Source of the DNA: an uncultured Fidelibacterota bacterium
GTDB lineage: Bacteria; Marinisomatota; Marinisomatia; Marinisomatales; UBA1611
Reading direction: 5' to 3'
DNA length: 6,629 nt
Assembly (NCBI GenBank): GCA_913041325.1
Contig: CAJWHU010000083.1
Coordinates: 1-6,629 of the forward strand
Below are positions 1 to 5,911 of this stretch, piece after piece (within the stretch, counting starts at the first letter, position 1; each line of letters opens with the position of its first letter). The notes beneath the pieces are model-generated. The model was given only the letters and a program-made list of their open reading frames with translations, had not been told where the DNA came from and searched no databases. The position numbers and the translations under genes were made by a program.

Positions 1-194
<194 letters not shown>

Positions 195-239
195 TCAATG
201 AGCCGGCGAAATTAAGTTTAGATAGGAACATTCCCAACA

Positions 240-947
240 TTAGATTTTTCGGTGTGTAAGCGAACGAATTTCTTTATTTTGGAGATAACGGTACTCTCCT
301 TGGCGTAAGTTTCCTAGAGACAAATTTGAATAACCAATCCTATTCAAGGATATTAACTTTTTACCCAACCGAAAAAATATTCTTCTAATTTCTCTTTTCT
401 TACCTTGTTTTAGTCTAAGAACTACTTTTGATCTGCCCTTGCGAGTATCCTGTTTGACAATCTCTGCTTTACCATATTCATTGTAACCGATATAAATTCC
501 TTTTTTTATTTTATCAACATTTCTGTAATCTAACCTGCCTTCAATGATTGCTTCGTATGATTTAATAACTCCATTGCTGGGATGGGTTAAATACTGATGG
601 AGTTTGCCATCATTTGTTAATAGGAGAAGACCCGTTGTATTTTTATCTAATCGACCGACAGGAGCTACGCGGGTCTTAATTTTTAATAAATCCATTACTG
701 TCTTTCTCCCACAATCATCTTGCATAGTTGTAATTACATTTTTAGGTTTGTTGAGCATGATAATAATTTTCTCGTTGACAGGGCTTATTCTTTTGCCATC
801 ATAAAAAACTTTGTCTTTAGGTTTAACAAAATAAGCTGGATTGAGACATATTTGTCCATTTATTTCGGTAGTAGCCTGTCTTATTAAATCATCTGATTTT
901 CTTCTTGAGGCAATACCTGATTTTGCTAAATATTTATTCAACCGCAT
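240..947 (-). CDS. rluB: 23S rRNA pseudouridine synthase, RsuA/RluB family
   Basis: This 235-residue protein isomerises a uridine in rRNA to pseudouridine. Residues 1 to about 48 form an S4 RNA-binding domain (MRLNKYLAKSGIASRR). The catalytic domain follows, with GRLDKNTTGLLLLTND at residues 98-113, where D101 is the expected catalytic aspartate. The late motif KREIRRIF (184-191) matches the family's RQIRRMF-type segment. The length is usual for the family. Assignment to RluB, rather than RsuA, RluE or RluF, rests on its position directly behind scpA-scpB and ahead of cmk, an order known from many bacteria; the modified uridine itself cannot be read from the sequence. The ATG at 947 lies 15 bases after the scpB stop and has a weak AAGG at about the right distance. 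No frame damage is seen. Confidence 0.92.
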   Translation of the reverse strand: MRLNKYLAKSGIASRRKSDDLIRQATTEINGQICLNPAYFVKPKDKVFYDGKRISPVNEKIIIMLNKPKNVITTMQDDCGRKTVMDLLKIKTRVAPVGRLDKNTTGLLLLTNDGKLHQYLTHPSNGVIKSYEAIIEGRLDYRNVDKIKKGIYIGYNEYGKAEIVKQDTRKGRSKVVLRLKQGKKREIRRIFFRLGKKLISLNRIGYSNLSLGNLRQGEYRYLQNKEIRSLTHRKI

Positions 948-962
948 AGCTTAACCTTGCCA

Positions 963-1574
963 TTATTTTAAAATACTATCTTTTGAAATTTCTGTATCCT
1001 CGTTCTTTTCGTTAAATACTGCAATTTGTCTTCCAAGCCCTGCATCAGATTCAACTAGCTCACTTATCTCTTTCAATTTCGGAAGATCAGATATTCTGTT
1101 AATTCCAAAGTATTCCAAAAATTTTTCTGTTGTTTTATACAGTAGTGGTCTGCCAGGACCAGAACCTCTCCCTTTAATTTTTATGAGATTTTTGTTCAAT
1201 AAATTTTTTAATACCCCACTTGAGTCTACGCCCCTAATTGCATCAATGTCATGTCTACCCAGGGGTTGTTTATACGCTATAATTGCCAGCGAATCCAAAG
1301 ACGCCTTGGATAGAGTAATCTTACCAGATCTATTCAGCATTCGACTTATATAAACCTTATATTCTGCTTTTGAAACTAACTGGTATCCACCAGCAACAGA
1401 TTTTATTTCAAATGAGTGATCACCCATTGCATACCTATCATTTAATTCATGGGCGATTTTTTTTAGATCCGGGGTGACTGAATGAAAGATAGTATTTATT
1501 TTTTTCTGCGTTAATGGCTCCGGGCTTGCGAACAGTAGGGCCTCAACAATTTTTTTGGCCTCGGTATTATTCAC
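963..1574 (-). CDS. scpB: Segregation and condensation protein ScpB
   Basis: ScpB is the dimeric winged-helix subunit that binds the kleisin ScpA within the bacterial SMC-ScpAB condensin, which organises and separates chromosomes. The 203 residues show the family landmarks in order: KKIVEALLFASPEPL near residues 7-21 (first winged helix), LAIIAYKQPLGRHDI at 96-110, RGVDSSGVLKNLL at 114-126, GPGRPLLYKTTEKFLEYFG at 139-157 (second winged helix), and then a short variable charged tail. The start is GTG at 1574, which shares one base with the scpA stop (TAGTG on the minus strand), so translation is probably coupled. GTG is preferred because it begins the conserved N-terminus at the usual distance. 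Function and partner are known from the family; the pairing here is supported by adjacency. Confidence 0.95.
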   Translation of the reverse strand: MNNTEAKKIVEALLFASPEPLTQKKINTIFHSVTPDLKKIAHELNDRYAMGDHSFEIKSVAGGYQLVSKAEYKVYISRMLNRSGKITLSKASLDSLAIIAYKQPLGRHDIDAIRGVDSSGVLKNLLNKNLIKIKGRGSGPGRPLLYKTTEKFLEYFGINRISDLPKLKEISELVESDAGLGRQIAVFNEKNEDTEISKDSILK

Positions 1575-2302
1575 TATGATTTCATCTGAAGGTTAGTCAA
1601 CTCAATTTGGCCATAAACATCGGATTGACCTAAAATACAAATACCTTCCTTTACCAAGTCTAGAACTGCTAAGAATGTCACAATGATTTCCATTTTTGAC
1701 TTTAAAATTTTTACTAGATTATTAAAAATTATCTTGCCCTCTCCATCAAAATATTTTTTAATCATCTCTTTCTGTTCTTCTAATTTAATGGGCTCTCTGA
1801 TAAGCTCAAATTGTGAAATAACGGGGCGATTATCTATAGCCGTTTTGAACAACCTTGCCAAATCATAAAGCGAGGAATCACTAAAATAATTATCCATTTC
1901 AATATTTTCACTGAAATTAATTTCCTGTATGAACTGTCTTGGAAAATGATTGGATCTTTGTGTTGCGAGGTGTTGTAGCATGTCTGCTGCATCCCGATAT
2001 TTGGTGTAATTGATTAGTTTTTCCATCAATTCAGTCCTCGGATCAATTATCTCCCCATCGTCGCCAAGATCTGGACGGGGAATCATAATTTTTGCTTTTA
2101 ATCGCATTAGTGTTGATGCCATCACAATGAAATCTCCGGCGATAATAATATTCAGTTTCTTCCATTGTTCGATTACACCGATAAAATCTTTAGTTATCTT
2201 CGCTATTGGTATATCATATATATCTAACTCGTCTCGGCGAATAAAATACAATAAAAGATCAAGGGGACCCTCAAAGTTATCTATTTGTATTTTATAGCTC
2301 AT
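1574..2302 (-). CDS. scpA: Segregation and condensation protein ScpA (kleisin)
   Basis: ScpA bridges the two heads of the SMC dimer and recruits ScpB. The 242-residue protein carries the family's N-terminal signature NFEGPLDLLLYFIRRDELDI (residues 9-28), followed by DIPIAKITKDFI, which is the SMC neck-contacting helical domain. A central acidic linker follows (PRPDLGDDGEIIDPRTELME, around 76-95), and the C-terminal part from about 160 is a predicted winged helix that should touch the SMC head. The length is normal. The ATG at 2302 overlaps the trpS stop as ATGA, pointing to coupled translation with trpS upstream and, through TAGTG, with scpB downstream. No smc gene lies in the window, which is usual because smc is often unlinked. 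Confidence 0.95.
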   Translation of the reverse strand: MSYKIQIDNFEGPLDLLLYFIRRDELDIYDIPIAKITKDFIGVIEQWKKLNIIIAGDFIVMASTLMRLKAKIMIPRPDLGDDGEIIDPRTELMEKLINYTKYRDAADMLQHLATQRSNHFPRQFIQEINFSENIEMDNYFSDSSLYDLARLFKTAIDNRPVISQFELIREPIKLEEQKEMIKKYFDGEGKIIFNNLVKILKSKMEIIVTFLAVLDLVKEGICILGQSDVYGQIELTNLQMKS

Positions 2303-3282
2303 ATTTTATAGTTGACACCTATTGATTGACGAACCCTTGCTAAAACCTCAGAGGCAATTACTTCAGCCTTATCAGCACCTTCCCTTAGTATGTCATATAC
2401 GTAATCTTTTCTGGTTATTAGATCATTTCGTTTTGATCTGTATGGTGAAAAATAATCCATAACTAATTCAAACAACTCGTTCTTGAGGTCTCCATATCGT
2501 AGTCCAGGTTTATCGTACTTTTCTGCCAAGTTTTTTCTACCATCTGAATCAAGAAACATGCTGTAAAGATGGTATAATGTTGAATTTTTATTTTTTGTCT
2601 CATCAATATTTGAGTTGTCAGTTACTATACGCATTATACATTTCTTAATCTTTTTTCCCGAATCAAAAATTGGTATCGTGTTGCTGTATGACTTGCTCAT
2701 TTTTCGTCCATCTATACCAGGTAAAAGTTCCGTACCGCTGTCAATATCTGGCTCAGGTATCTTTAGAATATTTCCAAAATTGTTATTAAATCTTGTAGCA
2801 GTATCTCTCGTAATCTCTATGTGTTGTTTCTGATCTTTGCCAACAGGTACTAAGTCAGCGTCAAAAAGTAAAATATCAGCAGCCATTAATATGGGATATG
2901 AATATAAACCCATATTTGGCTTGAGCCCTTTAGAAATTTTATCTTTATACGAAGTAGATCGCTCCATCAGTCCGACACTAACATGATTGGACAAAATCCA
3001 CATAAGTTCTGCTACTTTTGCAACATCTGATTGAACCCAAAAGATTGATTTTTCTGGATCTATTCCTAGAGCAAGAAAATCGCAAGCAGCATTGAAGGTG
3101 TTTTCAGATAGGTTCCTCTGATTGTGATTGACAGTCATAGCATGATAATTAGCTATAAAGCAAAAGAGCTCATATTCTTTTTGGTATTCAATCATTCTCT
3201 TCATCATACCAAAATAATTTCCCAAATGCAGAGCTCCTGATGGTTGAATGCCACTCAATACTCTTGGTTGTTTTTTATTCAT
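2299..3282 (-). CDS. trpS: Tryptophan-tRNA ligase
   Basis: This 327-residue class I aminoacyl-tRNA synthetase charges tRNA(Trp) in the cytoplasm. The ATP-binding HIGH-type motif appears as PSGALHLGNYFG (residues 14-25). The tryptophan-pocket and specificity region includes PVGKDQKQHIEITRD (146-160), with the conserved G-x-DQ, and GRKMSKSYSN (192-201) is the KMSKS loop. The length matches bacterial TrpS. The ATG at 3282 comes 12 bases after the HNH gene stop; there is no clear Shine-Dalgarno sequence, as for most genes of this operon. The stop overlaps the scpA start by four bases. No T-box or trp-leader structure is visible in the 12-base gap, so expression probably follows the whole operon. 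Identity is certain on motifs. Confidence 0.98.
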   Translation of the reverse strand: MNKKQPRVLSGIQPSGALHLGNYFGMMKRMIEYQKEYELFCFIANYHAMTVNHNQRNLSENTFNAACDFLALGIDPEKSIFWVQSDVAKVAELMWILSNHVSVGLMERSTSYKDKISKGLKPNMGLYSYPILMAADILLFDADLVPVGKDQKQHIEITRDTATRFNNNFGNILKIPEPDIDSGTELLPGIDGRKMSKSYSNTIPIFDSGKKIKKCIMRIVTDNSNIDETKNKNSTLYHLYSMFLDSDGRKNLAEKYDKPGLRYGDLKNELFELVMDYFSPYRSKRNDLITRKDYVYDILREGADKAEVIASEVLARVRQSIGVNYKI

Positions 3283-3294
3283 GTTCTATTTGAT

Positions 3295-3849
3295 TTAAAA
3301 TGCCTTGAACGGTTCCATAAATAAATACGGTCGCCAATCGATTTGCTCGTCTTTAACATAGCGATGAAAGTAATGCAATCTATTTGGTCGCTTTGGTACT
3401 CTTTTGAGGGTTAAACCTGAATCCTCTGGAGTTCTATCTCCTTTTTTTTGATTACATGATTGGCAGGCAGCTACCAAGTTCTCCCAGGTATCCGATCCTC
3501 CTTTGCCTTTAGGATGTATATGGTCTATTGTTAATGATTTTTTGGAGATACCACAATATTGACAGGTGTACTCATCTCTTGCTAGTATATTTTTTCGGTT
3601 TAAATCAACAGAAAGATTATCATAGCGTATGTAATCTCTAATTTTAATTACGCTTGGTAAAAATTTAGAAATGGTAGGACTGTAAATTTTCTCTTGGTAA
3701 TTTGCCAAAATATCGACCTTATTTAAATATTCCATACAAATAGCTCTCCTAGCTGTGCAGATAGTCATAGGAGCATAGTTTGCATTGAGAACTAGAACAG
3801 CTCGGTCTAGTAAATTATTATAATTTGATCTCATTGCTAGTTTCTTCAT
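3295..3849 (-). CDS. HNH endonuclease-family protein with zinc-binding cysteine pairs
   Basis: The 184-residue product belongs to the stand-alone HNH family that begins with a VLVLNANYAPM-type segment (here residues 18-28, after NNLLDRA). The nuclease module lies at about 96-135: CQYC (96-99), IDHIHPKGKGG (108-118) with H110 as the likely general base, N124, and CQSCN (129-133). The two cysteine pairs should hold a structural zinc, and all core residues are present. I chose the ATG at 3849 because its ATGA overlaps the stop of the upstream peptidase gene. A TTG start at 3876 would add nine residues and overlap that gene by 31 bases. The family is widespread in bacterial chromosomes but its substrate is not established, so I give no symbol. 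Nothing nearby suggests restriction-modification or phage; the setting is a housekeeping operon. Confidence 0.87.
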   Translation of the reverse strand: MKKLAMRSNYNNLLDRAVLVLNANYAPMTICTARRAICMEYLNKVDILANYQEKIYSPTISKFLPSVIKIRDYIRYDNLSVDLNRKNILARDEYTCQYCGISKKSLTIDHIHPKGKGGSDTWENLVAACQSCNQKKGDRTPEDSGLTLKRVPKRPNRLHYFHRYVKDEQIDWRPYLFMEPFKAF

Positions 3850-4571
3850 ATGTGAAACCTGCGTTTTATTGAGCAAGTCGAAAGGTATATATCGAAAAGA
3901 TTTTTATTGAAAATTTTAGAAGTTTCGTTTAGAGAATCTATTTTGACGACACCCTGAGAATGAATGAAGTCAGAATCTCCTATGGAGAGCCCAACATGTG
4001 AGACGGATCCATTTTTACCAAAAAAGTGTAAATCTCCAGGCTCTGAATCATCAATGGTAGTTTCAGAATTTCGAAAAAAGACTTTTTGCTGATGCGCATC
4101 TCTTGGAACCATAAATCCACAAACATAAAGCACTGACTGCACTAAACCTGAACAATCAAAACCAAGACTGGTTTTTCCGCCCCATTTATATGGTATCCCT
4201 AGTAAATTATTAAGGATCTGAACCACTTTCTCGATTCCAAGTTTCTTGTTAGTTGGTGATGAACCAGAAAAAGAGCCCTTAGTTCGGGAGCCAAAAGGCA
4301 ATGATGGTTTAAATAGTCCATCTGAGCAAGGAAACGCAATGACATAATCGGATGTTTTTTTTGAACGCGATTCGAGGCCATAAAATGAATGTATCCAACC
4401 ATTATAACCATCCTCGCAGTCAACATTTAGCCAGTTGCTTTTTTTCTCATTTATTTTTGCTGATTCTCCATAAACTAGTTCTGTGAGGCAAGGGGAATTA
4501 AAATCAGGTTCACCGTGCAGCGATGCGGCACCTGTTTTGCATATAAACCACAATTTTTTGTTTAAAGACAT
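3846..4571 (-). CDS. NlpC/P60 cysteine peptidase with SH3-like N-terminus (YkfC-like)
   Basis: This 241-residue protein is a likely gamma-D-glutamyl-diamino acid endopeptidase acting on cell-wall peptides. The C-terminal NlpC/P60 domain (about 112-240) has YKWGGKTSLGFDCSGL (128-143) with catalytic C140, SVSHVGLSIGD (189-199) with H192, and FIHSQG (202-207) with the third polar residue H204. The N-terminal part (about 5-66) resembles a bacterial SH3 domain (VYGESAKI, WLNVDCEDGYNGWIH). The SH3b plus NlpC layout and the IHSQGVVKIDSLN ending resemble YkfC-type recycling enzymes. There is no signal peptide or lipobox from the ATG at 4571, and an in-frame TAA lies about 21 bases upstream, so a cytoplasmic location and muropeptide recycling fit better than wall lysis (inference). 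It is the first gene of the minus-strand operon and its stop overlaps the HNH start as ATGA. Confidence 0.88.
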   Translation of the reverse strand: MSLNKKLWFICKTGAASLHGEPDFNSPCLTELVYGESAKINEKKSNWLNVDCEDGYNGWIHSFYGLESRSKKTSDYVIAFPCSDGLFKPSLPFGSRTKGSFSGSSPTNKKLGIEKVVQILNNLLGIPYKWGGKTSLGFDCSGLVQSVLYVCGFMVPRDAHQQKVFFRNSETTIDDSEPGDLHFFGKNGSVSHVGLSIGDSDFIHSQGVVKIDSLNETSKIFNKNLFDIYLSTCSIKRRFHI

Positions 4572-4639
4572 ACTTAAAATTAATCTCTGTGTTTATAACT
4601 GTACAGAACGTTTTTAGCTTGCTTAGATTGGGAGTTGCA
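4572..4639. promoter_or_regulatory. Divergent leader region that should hold both promoters
   Basis: This stretch separates the start of the minus-strand operon from the first helix of the plus-strand riboswitch, so promoters for both directions are expected here. I see no convincing match to the Bacteroidota -33/-7 elements (TTTG and TAnnTTTG). Weak candidates are TATAAC at 4594-4599 and TTAGATTG at 4623-4630 on the plus strand. On the minus strand, TTGCAA (4640-4635) is followed 17 bases later by CTAAAA. None is strong enough to name as a promoter; the assignment rests on position. Confidence 0.25.
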
Positions 4640-4811
4640 AGTAAGATTAGAATCATTTTGAGTATATTTAACTAAGGGAAACTCGTTAGATTCGAGTGCA
4701 GTCCCCGCTGCTGTAATTGTAGAACACTTACTTGTTATTTCCATTCTTTGAAACAAGTTTCGAGGGAGAAGGAAAGTAAAGTCGACACTACATGAGCCAG
4801 AATACCTTATT
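4640..4811 (+). promoter_or_regulatory. Cobalamin (B12) riboswitch aptamer
   Basis: The RNA binds a cobalamin such as adenosylcobalamin and regulates the following gene. Conserved blocks are in the right order: AAGGGAA (4674-4680), a hairpin ACTCG/CGAGT (4681-4685 with 4693-4697), GCAG-UCCCCG-CUGC (4698-4711; P5 and L5) running into CUGUAA, a GGGAGAAGG purine block (4764-4772), the B12-box equivalent around CGACACTACA (4783-4792), and GAGCCAGAATACC (4794-4806). Further pairings visible by eye are AGTAAG/CTTATT (4640-4645 with 4806-4811, closing stem, one G-U), TTAG/CTAA (4647-4650 with 4672-4675), TGTAG/CTACA (4718-4722 with 4788-4792), ACTT/AAGT (4726-4729 with 4774-4777) and ACTTGTT/AACAAGT (4730-4736 with 4752-4758). 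The B12 box is divergent from GCCACTG, but the ensemble is unmistakable. Its placement before a BtuG-like gene agrees with B12 control. Confidence 0.95.
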
Positions 4812-4829
4812 AAATAAACGTAAACGACA

Positions 4830-4896
4830 ACACTTTCGGGAGAAAAGTGTCAAATTAGTTTCATTGTCTTGACAATCCCGAAAAATAATAAGGATG
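4830..4896 (+). promoter_or_regulatory. Riboswitch expression platform: P13/L13 hairpin, competing pairing, ribosome binding site
   Basis: A hairpin ACACTTT/AAAGTGT (4830-4836 with 4844-4850) presents the loop CGGGAGA. CGGG of this loop (4837-4840) complements CCCG of aptamer loop L5 (4704-4707), the expected kissing contact in the ligand-bound form. The same loop arm can instead pair TTTCGGGA (4834-4841) with TCCCGAAA (4876-4883), which excludes the hairpin. A small stem ATTGT/ACAAT (4863-4867 with 4872-4876) lies between. ATCC (4875-4878) can also pair with GGAT (4892-4895), which overlaps the AAGGA Shine-Dalgarno sequence at 4890-4894. No U-tract follows any hairpin, so control is more likely at translation than by termination. 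The pairings are seen; the switching model is inference. Confidence 0.7.
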
Positions 4897-4903
4897 TTTT
4901 GAC

Positions 4904-5911
4904 ATGAAAAAATTTACTTTCCTTTTTTTGCTACTTTGCTTCAGCTGCGAGGAAGAGACTAACCCAGATCAAAATTCGGAATTTTTGTTCGTAGCTTCTG
5001 AGGGTAATTATGGTGACTCCAATGGATCTATAACCATGTTCAACGGAAATGAAAAAATACATACCCTCGAAAATGTAGGCGATGTTGTTCAATCAATTCT
5101 CGTACATGATGACAAATTGTTTGTAGCTGTCAACAACAGCCATTTAATCAAAAGATTCACAATCACTGAAACAGGGCTTCAATTACCAGGAATTCAAATT
5201 AGTACCGAGAATTCCAGTCCTCGTGAAATGGTAGTTCTCGAAGACAATTTATATTTTACAAACTGGTTTTCAAAGGATATTAAAGTTCTCAACTTAACTA
5301 CCTTCTCCATAGAAGAATCTATATCGATTGGCGGGGTTCCAGAGGATATAATCACTGATGGAAAAGACTTATGGGTTTCTGTGCCATCTATTGATATTTA
5401 TGATCAGGGTTACGGCACATCTGTTGTAAAAATTAACCCGACAACCAAAGCAATAGAAGAGTCCTACGAAGTCGGTAATGGACCACAAAATCTACTCTTG
5501 GACGGAGAAAAACTTTGGGTTTCAAGAACATTTTATTCTTCTGACTGGTCTACAGCATATTTCGGATCAAGCTTGATTGATTTAAATACAAAGGAGGTTG
5601 AAATCAAAACATATGGTGCAGGCATGATTTGTGGAGGGAACTTGTTAAAATTAAATAATCAAGTTTACAGAACTGTTGACGGTGGAATTGCTCCAATTGA
5701 TCAAAATCTAGACATTAACATTTCGCTAAAAATAGGTTCCTATGGTAGCCTCTATTCTGCCTCATCATCAAACCAAAATATTTATCTGGGACGTAGCGAT
5801 GGTGTCGCTCCTGATTCCGTTTTTGTGCATGACGAAAACGGAAATTTGCAACACAATTTAATGTTAGAATCGGCTTACCCAGGTGATTATGAATTTTGGG
5901 AGCCGAACTAA
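4904..5911 (+). CDS. btuG: BtuG-like surface lipoprotein, beta-propeller, probable cobalamin capture protein
   Basis: The 335-residue product has a lipoprotein signal peptide (MKKFTFLFLLLCFSC) with the probable lipidated cysteine at C15. The following EEE resembles the acidic lipoprotein export signal that sends Bacteroidota lipoproteins to the cell surface. The rest looks like a YncE/DUF5074-type beta-propeller: FVASEGNYGDSNGSI (29-43) is the family's N-terminal EGN-G motif, and blade-like repeats follow (KLFVAVNN 71-78; GVPEDIITDGKDLWVS 144-159; GPQNLLLDGEKLWVS 193-207). The end, DSVFVHDENGNL...PGDYEFW, fits the usual last blade. In Bacteroides, BtuG binds cobalamin tightly and passes it to the TonB-dependent transporter BtuB. 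The upstream cobalamin riboswitch supports that role here. The ATG at 4904 has AAGGA nine bases before it, the clearest ribosome site in the window. Oddly, no btuB is adjacent. Other YncE-like lipoproteins remain possible, but the riboswitch favours BtuG. Confidence 0.8.
   Translation: MKKFTFLFLLLCFSCEEETNPDQNSEFLFVASEGNYGDSNGSITMFNGNEKIHTLENVGDVVQSILVHDDKLFVAVNNSHLIKRFTITETGLQLPGIQISTENSSPREMVVLEDNLYFTNWFSKDIKVLNLTTFSIEESISIGGVPEDIITDGKDLWVSVPSIDIYDQGYGTSVVKINPTTKAIEESYEVGNGPQNLLLDGEKLWVSRTFYSSDWSTAYFGSSLIDLNTKEVEIKTYGAGMICGGNLLKLNNQVYRTVDGGIAPIDQNLDINISLKIGSYGSLYSASSSNQNIYLGRSDGVAPDSVFVHDENGNLQHNLMLESAYPGDYEFWEPN

Noticed and set aside
225..234. Inverted repeat GGAA-CA-TTCC in the rluB-cmk gap as a terminator or operator
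   Set aside because: The stem has four pairs with a two-base loop and no T-run; it is too short to support.
604..804. Plus-strand open frame opposite rluB
   Set aside because: It lies wholly antisense to a well-conserved gene, shows no recognisable domain and has the hydrophobic composition typical of a reverse-strand shadow.
962..964. ATG overlapping the scpB stop (TAATG) as a start for the next gene
   Set aside because: This frame reaches a stop after nine codons and is not the rluB frame; rluB starts at the ATG at 947.
3295..3849. HNH protein as part of a defence or restriction system
   Set aside because: No methylase, specificity subunit, toxin, helicase or phage gene is nearby, and all other neighbours are housekeeping genes.
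4199..4426. Minus-strand open frame within the NlpC/P60 gene in another frame
   Set aside because: It is fully contained in the peptidase gene, whose catalytic motifs fix the true frame.
4863..4883. Hairpin ATTGTC/GACAAT as a riboswitch terminator
   Set aside because: It is followed by CCCGAAAAA, not a U-tract, and its loop is only two to four bases, so intrinsic termination is unlikely.
4869..4896. TTGACA at 4869-4874, resembling a sigma-70 -35 box upstream of btuG
   Set aside because: No -10 element lies 16-18 bases downstream, the motif is part of a small RNA stem in the riboswitch platform, and a promoter there would bypass the riboswitch.
4894..4902. Two-codon frame ATG TTT TGA directly before the btuG start
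   Set aside because: Its ATG overlaps the Shine-Dalgarno sequence of btuG and has no ribosome site of its own; it is most likely chance.
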